32,936 nt of DNA. It comes from Chthoniobacterales bacterium (GTDB lineage Bacteria > Verrucomicrobiota > Verrucomicrobiia > Chthoniobacterales > Terrimicrobiaceae). How positions within the stretch are numbered: position 1 is the first letter of the stretch; each line of letters starts with the position of its first letter. The position numbers and the translations under genes were made by a program. The DNA lies in contig JACSRU010000073.1 of NCBI GenBank assembly GCA_014879575.1, forward strand, positions 1 through 32,936, read 5' to 3'. The notes under the pieces are model-generated. The model made no database searches and was not told the DNA's origin. It was given only the letters and a program-made list of their open reading frames with translations. Shown one piece after another: positions 16,850 through 24,806 of the stretch.

Positions 16850-17928
16850 ACCTTGTCCTGGCGCACGATTATCTGATCCAGATGGGGGGAGCCGAACGGG
16901 TGGTCGCCGCCATGCATGAGAAATTTCCCTCCGCCCCGATTTTGACAAGCGCCGTGCGCTACGCCGGGCTTTGGGAGGAATTTTGCGACGCGGATCTCCG
17001 CACCACCTGGATGCAACGACTCCCGTTCATCCAGGATCCCGTCCACTTCAAAAAATACGCGCTTCTCTATCCGTTCGCCTTCCGAAATTTCGGCAAGATC
17101 GCCGCGGATGTCGCGTGGATCAGCTCAAGCACGTTTGCCAAGTATCTGCGTTTTCCGCCGGAAACCCGAACGGTTTGCTACCTGCACAACACCACCCGGT
17201 TTTACTGGCAGACGGATGATTACCTGAATTACGCCCCCGAATCCCGTCGTTGGAATCCCCTTCTTCGGCACCTTCTTCCGCCGCTGCGCGAAATGGACCG
17301 GGCGGCTGCAGGGCGGATGGATGTCCTCGTGGCCAATTCCCGCAACGTGCAGGAGCGGATCAAAAGGTGCTACCATCTGGATTCGCAGGTCATCCATCCG
17401 CCCGTGGAAACCGCGCGCTTTTCTCTCTCCGGCAGCGAGGAGGGATACTATCTCATCGTGTCGAGACTGCTGGGCTACAAAAATGTCCAGCTCCCGGTTC
17501 GCGCGTTCACCCGCACGGGACAACGCCTGGTCGTGGTGGGCGACGGGCCTTACCGTTCACAACTCGAACAAATGGCCGGACCCTCAGTGAAATTCTGCGG
17601 CAGGCTCCCGGATTCCGAAATCCAGGACCACTATGCGAAATGCCGGGGAATGATTCTTCCCGGGGAAGAGGATTTCGGAATCACTCCCGTCGAAGCCATG
17701 GCCTGCGGGAAGCCGGTCATTGCTCTCGCAAGGGGCGGAGCCCTCGAAACCGTCCTCGACGGCATCACCGGCGTGTTCTTCTCAGGGTCCTCGGAGGAGG
17801 CCTTTCTTGATGCCGTGACCCGGTGCGAAAACATCGCATGGAACAAGGACGCGATCCGGGACCGTGCGTTGCTTTTTTCCAAAGAGGCCTTTTTGGAGAA
17901 GACGATGCGTCTCCTCTTTGCTCAGTAG
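16846..17928 (+). CDS. GT4-family glycosyltransferase (GTG start), last gene of the plus-strand run
   Basis: This 360-residue GT-B enzyme begins NLVLAHDYLIQMGGAERVV, a form frequent in GT4 enzymes of exopolysaccharide clusters. It has YLHNTTRFYWQ in the acceptor domain, VANSRNVQERIKRCY, LIVSRLLGYKNVQL, and the E-x7-E pair E275/E283 in EDFGITPVEAMACGKPVIA. The start is GTG at 16846, forming GTGA with the upstream stop. Its last 7 bases overlap the tail of the convergent sugar transferase gene, leaving no room for an ordinary terminator between them. Confidence 0.92.
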   Translation: MNLVLAHDYLIQMGGAERVVAAMHEKFPSAPILTSAVRYAGLWEEFCDADLRTTWMQRLPFIQDPVHFKKYALLYPFAFRNFGKIAADVAWISSSTFAKYLRFPPETRTVCYLHNTTRFYWQTDDYLNYAPESRRWNPLLRHLLPPLREMDRAAAGRMDVLVANSRNVQERIKRCYHLDSQVIHPPVETARFSLSGSEEGYYLIVSRLLGYKNVQLPVRAFTRTGQRLVVVGDGPYRSQLEQMAGPSVKFCGRLPDSEIQDHYAKCRGMILPGEEDFGITPVEAMACGKPVIALARGGALETVLDGITGVFFSGSSEEAFLDAVTRCENIAWNKDAIRDRALLFSKEAFLEKTMRLLFAQ

Positions 17929-19325
17929 GCGGACTTCGACGGCTTGAGGATTTCGAGCAGCGTCCGCCAGAGCACGCGGACATCCAGCGGCAGCGACCAT
18001 GTTTCGATATACTCGATGTCGCACTCGACACGCTTGACGATCAGTTCCTTGGTCATCGTCTCCCCGCGATATCCGCGAATTTGCGCCAGCCCGCTCAGTC
18101 CGGGCGTCACAAAGTGCCGGATCCGGTAGGCGGACATCGTCTCCTCGAAAATCTCATCATGCTCGGGCATGTGCGGACGGGGGCCGATGATGCTCATCTG
18201 ACCGGAGAGGACATTGAAAAATTGCGGGAACTCATCGAGGCTGAATTTTCTCAACCACCGTCCCGCTGGAAAAATCCGGTCATCATGCCGGGTGGCCTGT
18301 CGGGGGGAATTGCACCGGTCCGCATACATCGTCCGGAATTTGAAAATAATGAACGGATTATTGTGCAGCCCGGATCTCCTCTGCTTGAAAAACAGGGGCC
18401 CCGGTGCCTGAATCCTTTGAAGGATCCAGACCAGCAGGATCAGGGGCGGCAAAATCAGCAGCACGACCAAAAAACTGACGCAGATGTCGAAAATCCTCTT
18501 CACCGCGCGATTGACCACGTTCTGCAAGGGCTCTTCCCGGAGTTCGATCAAGTCAATGTCGTCGCATCGGAAATAAGAGAGCCGTCTTTGGAGAAAGACA
18601 TCGAGGTCGTTGACGAGAGAGACCCGGCACCCCCGGGCTTCCGCCTGTTTCATCCATCCACTCAGCCATCGGCGATCCTTCGGGCTGCCCACGATGAAAA
18701 TATTTTCGATGCGGTGGCTGTCCAATACCTGTTCGAGGTCGTGCGGGCCGCCAAGTTTCCTGATGCCCTCCGGCAATGCCCCTTCATCGGCCTCGGTCAA
18801 CATGCCGACGGTTTCCAATCCAAACAACTTGGCCTTTGACAACAGGGATTCCAGCTTGGGAAGCTCATCGGGCATTCCGATGAGGAGAAGCTTCTGCTTT
18901 TGGTGGGGCAGAAACCTCTGGAGAATCCCCAAGGCAAAATACCGATTGATCACCACCAACACCACATAGGTCAGGGGGATGTAGGTGAAAAGAAACAGGC
19001 GGGAGATCTCATGGTCCCGCTTGATGAAGGCAAACATGAACGTGATCGCTGTCGCAAAGACCATGTGCGGCCAGATAAACCGATGGCTTTCCATGATCCC
19101 CGAGGTCATCGAAAAAATGTCGTTCTGCTTCGAACTCAAAAACGACACCTGAAACCCCAGCGTAATCGCCAGAAAATACTCCAGATAGGTCGAGAATCCC
19201 ATCAACGAAAATCCAGGGATCAAATTGTCCAAAATAAGAAAGTATCCCCAAAAAAGGACAGTCATCACCAGCGTGACACCCACTTGATAGGATTGGATCA
19301 AACCAAGCTCACGATGCTGGAACAT
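17922..19325 (-). CDS. Polyprenyl-phosphate sugar-1-phosphate transferase (initiating glycosyltransferase)
   Basis: This 467-residue protein would start the glycan by transferring a sugar-1-phosphate onto undecaprenyl phosphate at the inner membrane. The N-terminal part holds about four membrane segments and a soluble domain that resembles the nucleotide-binding fold of the WbaP/CpsE group (KLLLIGMPDELPKLESLL and ENIFIVGSPKDRRWL). A further membrane helix near residue 290 (FDICVSFLVVLLILPPLILL) precedes the catalytic domain, with FFKQRRSGLHNNPF, IFKFRTMYAD, FSLDEFPQFFNVLSGQMSIIGPRP and TPGLSGLAQIRGYRGET. Length and order match the full-size family. It is transcribed towards the glycosyltransferase run, from its own divergent promoter region. 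Confidence 0.93.
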   Translation of the reverse strand: MFQHRELGLIQSYQVGVTLVMTVLFWGYFLILDNLIPGFSLMGFSTYLEYFLAITLGFQVSFLSSKQNDIFSMTSGIMESHRFIWPHMVFATAITFMFAFIKRDHEISRLFLFTYIPLTYVVLVVINRYFALGILQRFLPHQKQKLLLIGMPDELPKLESLLSKAKLFGLETVGMLTEADEGALPEGIRKLGGPHDLEQVLDSHRIENIFIVGSPKDRRWLSGWMKQAEARGCRVSLVNDLDVFLQRRLSYFRCDDIDLIELREEPLQNVVNRAVKRIFDICVSFLVVLLILPPLILLVWILQRIQAPGPLFFKQRRSGLHNNPFIIFKFRTMYADRCNSPRQATRHDDRIFPAGRWLRKFSLDEFPQFFNVLSGQMSIIGPRPHMPEHDEIFEETMSAYRIRHFVTPGLSGLAQIRGYRGETMTKELIVKRVECDIEYIETWSLPLDVRVLWRTLLEILKPSKSAY

Positions 19326-19358
19326 ATGAAAATATCTGCTTCAAATCGAATTGCGCCC

Positions 19359-19387
19359 CATATAAATCTGATACCCGGAAACCTCAA
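19359..19387 (-). promoter_or_regulatory. Candidate sigma70-type promoter for the sugar transferase gene
   Basis: Read on the minus strand, TTGAGG (19387-19382) and TATATG (19364-19359) are separated by 17 bases. They lie about 35 bases upstream of the ATG at 19325. Each hexamer matches 4 of 6 consensus positions. The site is in the AT-richer 148-base divergent region. This is a pattern match only. Confidence 0.35.
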
Positions 19388-19419
19388 GTTTTTCCTTCTT
19401 CACCAGTTGCATTATTGTC

Positions 19420-19448
19420 TTGCAAATGGTTACGACGCTTCGCATAAT
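19420..19448 (+). promoter_or_regulatory. Candidate sigma70-type promoter for the coiled-coil/TPR gene
   Basis: TTGCAA (19420-19425) and CATAAT (19443-19448) are separated by 17 bases, matching 4 of 6 and 5 of 6 consensus positions. They lie 25 bases before the ATG at 19474, placing a start site near 19455 and a leader of roughly 19 bases. The divergent gene has its own candidate about 35 bases away, so the two promoters would not overlap. Confidence 0.45.
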
Positions 19449-19473
19449 CCGCGTATTTCCTTGAGTTCCCAAT

Positions 19474-22400
19474 ATGGATACGCAGCAGGATTCTGAATAT
19501 ACTTCGCCGGAGGAGGTGGGGATGTCGCCCAGTGCTGAGGGGGGAGTTCCGTCGGCGTTGACGCCGGAGCAGCGGATTGCCGTCCTTCAGGCCGAGTTGG
19601 AGCGGGCGAAGTCGCGGGAGGATTTTTTGCGGATGCAGATTGAGGAGACGCGGAACAAGGCCGGGCAGGCGTTTGCGTTTCAGGTGGAGTTGGCGCAGCA
19701 GCAGGAGGAGACGCTGGAGACATTCCACAATCGGGAGAAGTCGTTGATGTCGGAGTTGGAGTCCGCAAAGAGAGAGGCGGCCGGGGCGGAGGCTTTGAGG
19801 GTTCAGATTGAAGGACAGAAGGCCGAGTTGGAAGCCCTGCTCAAGCAGAAGGAGGAGCTGACAAGGTATCTTGAGGAGGCCCACATCGAAACCGCGCTGG
19901 CGCAGTCCTATCAGGCCGAAGCCAGGGAGCACCTGAGCAAGTTGCAGGAGGCGGTGATCCGGGAGCAGGCGCTCAAGGAACAACTTGCGGCGGCAAAAAA
20001 ATTTGAAGGGCAGGCGAGGGAGCTTGAGGAACGACTGGCGCGGCAGAGTGCGGAGTTAAAGTGGGGGCAATCCTCGCGGGTGTGGGCCAGAAAGCTGCAG
20101 GAGGAATTGGAACAGGAGCATTCCGAGCTTCGGATTTCCCGGGAGAGGGAGAAGACGCTCGCCAGCCGGTTGGAGTCCGCCGAATACCAATTTCGTCTTG
20201 TGGAGTCATTGCAGGGGGAGTTGGTTGCCCAGCGTTCGGAGATCGAGGAAATGCGTGTGAGGGAAGAGGCCCTTTCCGCCGAACTGGAGACTTCCCGCGA
20301 AGCCATTCCCGACGACCGGCTCCAGAAGGAATTGGAAGGCTACCGGAAATCCATGCAGACTCTCCGGGAGCGTGAGGAGCAACTTTTGTTTGAACTCGGA
20401 AATGCCCGGGCTCTCGCCGCCCAGTCCGAGAAGCTGCGGGCGGAACTCGCCGCGCAGCGGTCGGCTGTCGAAAGTTTGCGCGGTCGGGAAAGCGACTTGG
20501 TTGCCGAGTTGGAGGCTGCAAGTTCCCGGGCCGCCCGTGCGGAGGAGCTTCAAAGGCAGCTTGATGAGGAACGGGCTGCGATCACGAGACAGACCGGGCG
20601 TGAGAGCGAGTTGATCGCGGAAATCGAGTCCGCGCGCCGACAGTTGGAGGTTGCGGAATCGCTGAAGACCGAACTGATCGAAAAATCCGGGGAACTGGAG
20701 GCTTCGCGCCAACGCGAAGCGGTTTTGAGGGACGAACTCGCCGCTGCCCAGGCCCGCGGGGAGGAGGCCCAAACCCTTCAGGGCAGCCTGGAATCCGTCC
20801 GGGCCGAACTGAAATCCCTGCAAGAGCGTGAGAGTTTGCTCAGAAACGAACTGAGTGCCGCAAAGCTCAGGGCGGAAACCGTCGAAGAGTTGCAGCAGGC
20901 TCTTGCGGGCGAGAAGTTGGCCCTCGTGGGACTGCGCCAGCGGGAGTCGGAGCTTCTTCGGGAAATCGAAGGTGCAAAAGATGAAGGCGGACGGGTGAAG
21001 AAGTTGAGCGCCGAACTGGCCACCCAGAGTGTCGCACTTCAGGCCCTTCAGGAACGGGAAAAAAACCTGCTGGCCGAACTCGCCGCCGCCCAGGCCCAAG
21101 GGCGGGATGCCGAAGCGTTGCAGCGGGAGATTTCCGCGCGCCGGGCGGATCTCGAGGCGCTCCGCCGGAAGGAACAGCACCTCACTTCGGAACTCGACAT
21201 CGCCCGCCGCGAAGCCGCACTTGTGGAATCCCTCCGCGAGGAAATCGTCACCCAAGGCACCGCCTTGGACAAGCTGCGCACAAACGAGAAGCAACTTGTC
21301 AGTCAGTTGGAAGAGGCGAGGGGCGAAGCCGCTCTGGCCGCCGCGTTGCAAGTTCGTCTGACATCCCACGAGCGGACATTGGAGGAATTCCGCCGAACCG
21401 AGAATTCCCTGCGCACAAGAATTTCACAGCTCGAAACCGATGCGGCCCGCAGTCTGAAGGAGAGTCTGGACCGCCACCATGGGGAACTTGAGGAAGCCAA
21501 AAACCAAAATAGGATATTGTCCCGCCGGATATCCGATGTGTCCACCGCCCTGGAGACCTCCCGAAGAAGTCGGCCGAAATCCGGTCGGGCATTGCTCTTT
21601 GCCTCGCTGGCTGCCGCGAGCGCGCTTGCAGCACTCGCCCTGCAGCTTGTTCCGAAAAAGTCCGATCAGGAAGCACTGCGGACCAACGCGGAGTTGCTTG
21701 ATCGGCTCAAGGAACAGAACACCCAGCTTGCCGGGCAGCTGAATGAAACGCTTTTCCGCCTGCAAACCGCCAAGGACACCGAGCTGAGCCTCGACCGCAA
21801 CAGGAGCCTTTCCGAGAAGCTCGAAGAGGCCGAGGCGAAGGCGATGGAACTGGAAAAAGACGAGCCGGTGAAGCTGGCGCTCATCACGCGCCTGCAATCC
21901 GATCTCGATCTCGCCAACGATAAGATCGCCAATCTCTTCACCGAGCTTGCCTCGCGCGACATGAAGATTCTTGAGTTGGAGAAACTTCTCGGGGAGGCCG
22001 GGGCGCAGGCCTTCCAGTTGACCCTTCCTCCGCCACTCTCCCTGAACGAAGTGGCGCCCGTGTTCCTGAACAATGCGGAGCCATCCGCCGTGTTGAGCAC
22101 ATCGGCCCTTCCCGCCGGGGAGTCCCTGCACATTCTTCAGGCGCGCGCCGAAAAGGAATTTCAGGAGAAAAATTTTGAGGCCGCCGAATCCCATTACCAG
22201 CAGGTGGCGGACCGGGCGCCCACAAACAGCCTTGCCTGGTCGAACCTCGCGGCGGTCCAACTGGAACTTGGAAAATTCAACCTTGCGGAAAAATCCATCC
22301 GCAACGCGATCGAGCTCAGCCCGGACGATGCCTTTTCGCATACGACCTTGGGAATCATTCTTCTCAAAACCGGTCAGGTGGATGCCGCCATGAAAACCCT

Positions 22401-22671
22401 GCTCAACGCCATTCACCTGGATCCCAGCGATCCCTCCGCCTTCAACTACCTGGGGGTGGCCTTTGAGCAGAAGGGGGACCGGGATCGCGCCATCGAGGAG
22501 ATCGGAAAGGCGCTGAAGTTGTCGCCGGCCTATGCCGAAGCCTACTTCAATCTGGCCATACTCCACGCCTCCGGCGATGCGGCCTCGAAACAACTCGCCA
22601 AAAAGTATTATTCCAAGGCGCTCGAACTTGGTGCCAAGCCCGACAGCCAGCTCGAGAATTTGCTGAAGTAG
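19474..22671 (+). CDS. Long coiled-coil membrane protein with 38-residue repeats and C-terminal TPRs
   Basis: This 1065-residue protein has four parts. Residues 1-46 are acidic and disordered-looking. Residues 47-640 form a highly charged coiled coil made of about sixteen repeats, nearly all exactly 38 residues long. Residues 706-726 form a single membrane helix (ALLFASLAAASALAALALQL) preceded by a basic stretch (SRRSRPKSGR), which suggests that the long coil is cytoplasmic. A second, shorter coil (about 735-830) is followed by about four TPR units (884-1065, for example AWSNLAAVQLELGKFNLAEKS). I do not recognise the whole protein. TPR proteins in export clusters often act as assembly adaptors, and its place between the initiating transferase and the export genes suggests a scaffold, but this is inference. 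It converges on the beta-barrel gene, leaving 45 bases between the stops. Confidence 0.92.
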   Translation: MDTQQDSEYTSPEEVGMSPSAEGGVPSALTPEQRIAVLQAELERAKSREDFLRMQIEETRNKAGQAFAFQVELAQQQEETLETFHNREKSLMSELESAKREAAGAEALRVQIEGQKAELEALLKQKEELTRYLEEAHIETALAQSYQAEAREHLSKLQEAVIREQALKEQLAAAKKFEGQARELEERLARQSAELKWGQSSRVWARKLQEELEQEHSELRISREREKTLASRLESAEYQFRLVESLQGELVAQRSEIEEMRVREEALSAELETSREAIPDDRLQKELEGYRKSMQTLREREEQLLFELGNARALAAQSEKLRAELAAQRSAVESLRGRESDLVAELEAASSRAARAEELQRQLDEERAAITRQTGRESELIAEIESARRQLEVAESLKTELIEKSGELEASRQREAVLRDELAAAQARGEEAQTLQGSLESVRAELKSLQERESLLRNELSAAKLRAETVEELQQALAGEKLALVGLRQRESELLREIEGAKDEGGRVKKLSAELATQSVALQALQEREKNLLAELAAAQAQGRDAEALQREISARRADLEALRRKEQHLTSELDIARREAALVESLREEIVTQGTALDKLRTNEKQLVSQLEEARGEAALAAALQVRLTSHERTLEEFRRTENSLRTRISQLETDAARSLKESLDRHHGELEEAKNQNRILSRRISDVSTALETSRRSRPKSGRALLFASLAAASALAALALQLVPKKSDQEALRTNAELLDRLKEQNTQLAGQLNETLFRLQTAKDTELSLDRNRSLSEKLEEAEAKAMELEKDEPVKLALITRLQSDLDLANDKIANLFTELASRDMKILELEKLLGEAGAQAFQLTLPPPLSLNEVAPVFLNNAEPSAVLSTSALPAGESLHILQARAEKEFQEKNFEAAESHYQQVADRAPTNSLAWSNLAAVQLELGKFNLAEKSIRNAIELSPDDAFSHTTLGIILLKTGQVDAAMKTLLNAIHLDPSDPSAFNYLGVAFEQKGDRDRAIEEIGKALKLSPAYAEAYFNLAILHASGDAASKQLAKKYYSKALELGAKPDSQLENLLK
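19612..21393 (+). repeat. 114-bp (38-codon) periodic coding repeat inside the coiled-coil gene
   Basis: Residues 47-640 can be laid out in 16 successive units with the pattern x-R-E-x-x-L-x-x-E-L, about ten variable residues, then x-L-x-x-x-L and a final L-x-x-L-R. Units start at residues 47, 86, 124, 162, 200, 224, 262, 299, 337, 375, 413, 451, 489, 527, 565 and 603. Thirteen are exactly 38 residues; unit 1 has 39, unit 7 has 37 and unit 5 only 24 (about 14 residues missing). The repeats are diverged in DNA and protein, so the duplication is old. Confidence 0.85.
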
Positions 22672-22707
22672 CCGGTTCGGACGGGGCAGGCGGGCTGCGG
22701 CTTTTTT
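22670..22707 (+). terminator. Candidate rho-independent terminator after the coiled-coil/TPR gene
   Basis: The stop codon is followed by AGCCG...CGGCT enclosing a smaller hairpin GCAG-GCGGG-CTGC, then six T (22702-22707). The hairpin is GC-rich but the outer stem is short with a long interior, so strength is uncertain. It sits in the 45-base gap between two convergent genes. Confidence 0.4.
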
Positions 22708-22716
22708 GAAGGCCGT

Positions 22717-24345
22717 TCAGAACCGCATTCCAAGCGACATGCCGCTGGTGTTGCTGAGGTAGTTGTTTCCCTGGCTGTCGTTGAGTTTCTGTTGAAGGTT
22801 GTTGAAGAGGTTGATGTTCATGTCATCGCGGAGGAGATAGGAAACAGACAGGCTGGCCTGGACATAGTCGTAGGTGCCGGAGTCCTGGCCATTGAGACCC
22901 ACGTTTTCCACGCGTCCGACGGCCAGGGCACCATTGACGGTGGTGGAGTGGGAGATTTTCCAGGAACCGGCGGCCTCGAGGCTCGTTGTGATTTGCAGAT
23001 TGCCCGCGCTGAAGGCGTCCATGTCCACATTGCGGAAAAATCGGAGTGTCACATAGGTTTTGGAGGTCGGGCGGTAGAGGGCAGAGATGTTGACCACCGA
23101 AGTGACTGTCGAGGAGGAGCCGCCGCCAGCCAGAAGGGATTGGCGGAACTGCAGGCCGCCCTCTCCGCGGAAGACGAGTTTCGAAGTCGGGTTGTAGAGC
23201 AATCGCAGGAGGAAGGATTCCGAGGTGGTCGTGCCGGCCGAGGAGATGTTGTATCCCAGCGCGACCGCGACTCCCACCGTGGTTTTCCGCGAATATTTGT
23301 AGTCGATGGAAGTGGTGAATGTTCCCTGGAACTGCCGTCCGCCCGAGCCGGAGTCGGTCATGATGCCGTCCAGACCGAACAGAATCTCGGTCTTTTTCGT
23401 GAGGGCATAGCCGGCGAACAGTCGGGTGAAAACCGCCTTCTGTTGCGATTGTCCCTGGCTGTTGAGAAAGAGCCCGCTCTGCGCGATGTAGCTGGCGTCA
23501 AGGCCGACACGCAGCTTCGACCAACGGTAGCGGGAACTGAAGGCAAACGTCTGGTTGACCGCATTGAGTTCCTTGTATTTTGCGTATTGGAGAAAGCTGG
23601 GGGACCAGAGGAATTGCATGGTGCCCTTTTTCCCCGTCTCGAGATAAAAAGTTGGCTGGAGCGTGAGAATCGAGTCGCCCTGGGGATTTTTTGGGGAGCC
23701 GAAGACGTTGTTGTTGTAAGCGACGGCGGCGTTGAGCGCGACCCCGTAGCGGATCCGGCTGCTTCCGATCATAAACGCGCGCTTTGTGCTCATAAAGGAG
23801 GGGGCGCCGATCGTGCCGAGCGGACGATTCTGCGGCAGGGGGCCAAGGATTTCCCGGCTCATGCCGCTCATCGAGGGGCCGAATGTCTCGGGAAATTCCG
23901 GCAAGAGCCTGCTCTCCGGTGCGCTCAAAGGTGCGGCCTCCAATCCGGATTGCAAGGAGGGGGCCGTGTGGTCGGGGAGGGCCAGATTCGCTTCCAACGG
24001 ACGCAGGTCATCCTTCCCGCCTGGCGGAGAAACCCCCACGGGAGGCTGTCCGAGGAACAGTTCCCTGGAGTCCACAATGGGCGGACCCATATCCGGCTCT
24101 TCCACCAGCTTGAGCGATTCCAGACCATCCAGGATTGTCGGTTCATTTGCTCCGGGATTGGCGGTCTGCGCGGCATCAACGGAAGAGTCGGATGTTTCCC
24201 CCTCCGCGAGGGAAGCTGGAGCCGGGGTTTGCGCCCGGGCCGATGCCCCGACAGAAAGCAATAAAAGGCCGGTCGTCCATCCAAGCACCAGGGCCCATTG
24301 CAAGTTGCGTCTGCCACGAGAGTTTTGGAACATTTCTGTTCGCAT
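22717..24345 (-). CDS. Outer-membrane beta-barrel protein of the export operon
   Basis: This protein of about 542 residues has a signal peptide (basic MRTEMFQNSRGRRN, hydrophobic core LVLGWTTGLLLLSVGA, likely cleavage after ASARA near residue 38). An acidic, proline-rich linker of about 145 residues follows. From about residue 185 to the end it shows alternating hydrophobic/polar strands rich in Tyr, Phe, Gly and Asn, ending SLGMRF with the terminal Phe typical of outer-membrane barrels. There is room for about 16-18 strands. It is last in the wza-wzc-barrel operon, overlapping or abutting the Wzc-like gene. Some polysaccharide systems (such as Wzp of myxobacteria) use a barrel as the outer-membrane pore when the Wza-type protein is short; that may be its role here. 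GTG 24378 or ATG 24333 are alternative starts. Confidence 0.8.
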   Translation of the reverse strand: MRTEMFQNSRGRRNLQWALVLGWTTGLLLLSVGASARAQTPAPASLAEGETSDSSVDAAQTANPGANEPTILDGLESLKLVEEPDMGPPIVDSRELFLGQPPVGVSPPGGKDDLRPLEANLALPDHTAPSLQSGLEAAPLSAPESRLLPEFPETFGPSMSGMSREILGPLPQNRPLGTIGAPSFMSTKRAFMIGSSRIRYGVALNAAVAYNNNVFGSPKNPQGDSILTLQPTFYLETGKKGTMQFLWSPSFLQYAKYKELNAVNQTFAFSSRYRWSKLRVGLDASYIAQSGLFLNSQGQSQQKAVFTRLFAGYALTKKTEILFGLDGIMTDSGSGGRQFQGTFTTSIDYKYSRKTTVGVAVALGYNISSAGTTTSESFLLRLLYNPTSKLVFRGEGGLQFRQSLLAGGGSSSTVTSVVNISALYRPTSKTYVTLRFFRNVDMDAFSAGNLQITTSLEAAGSWKISHSTTVNGALAVGRVENVGLNGQDSGTYDYVQASLSVSYLLRDDMNINLFNNLQQKLNDSQGNNYLSNTSGMSLGMRF

Positions 24346-24359
24346 AGGCACGGGTGGCT

Positions 24360-24806
24360 TCAGGAGGCTTTGCGCCACGTCTCTGCGGCGTGGAGCATTT
24401 TTGCGCTGGCTTCCTCCTCGGTGAGTCCGGTTTGGACGAGGCGTTTGAGCAAGTTTTGAAACAGGCGGTTTCGTTCCTGTCCGGCGGCGGAGGTGTCATG
24501 GCGCGCGGAGGGGGAAAGCTCATTGCGCCAGACCTTGAGCGTGAGAAGCAATTGCTGGCGGGCCTGTTCGTGGACCAGGCCCGAGGCTTCCAACAAAGCA
24601 ACCAGTTCGCCGAAAATTTGTCTGCGGGCATTGCCTTCCGGCGTGGCGTCGCGCCGCTCGTCGTGTGTCGGCACAAACACATGCCCGCACGAGCATTTCC
24701 GCTTCATGTTCCTTACCTCGCCGACGGCTGTCCCGCCCTGGTCCACCGTTTCGTTCAGGCAGGCGGAGAGGCTGGCATAGGATTTTCCGCAGGCTGGACA
24801 TGCGAT
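24360..24806 (-). other. C-terminal zinc-ribbon plus doubled helical module of the Wzc-like protein
   Basis: Residues 717-864 carry two cysteine pairs, C719/C722 (CPACGKSY) and C754/C756 (CSCGH), then DERRDATPEGNARR. Two copies of a helical unit follow: residues 777-812 (RRQIFGELVALLEASGL, then EQARQQLLLTLKVWRNE) and 828-863 (RNRLFQNLLKRLVQTGL, then EEASAKMLHAAETWRKA). The separate protein at 28464-28907 has the same cysteine pattern, the same DRRD..E.GN.RR link and one copy of the helical unit. Zinc binding is inferred from the cysteines. I know no named domain with this layout. Confidence 0.75.

Noticed and set aside
22792-24264. Plus-strand reading frame of 490 codons opposite the beta-barrel gene
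   Set aside because: The minus-strand frame has a signal peptide and barrel pattern ending in Phe; the plus frame has no recognisable feature.
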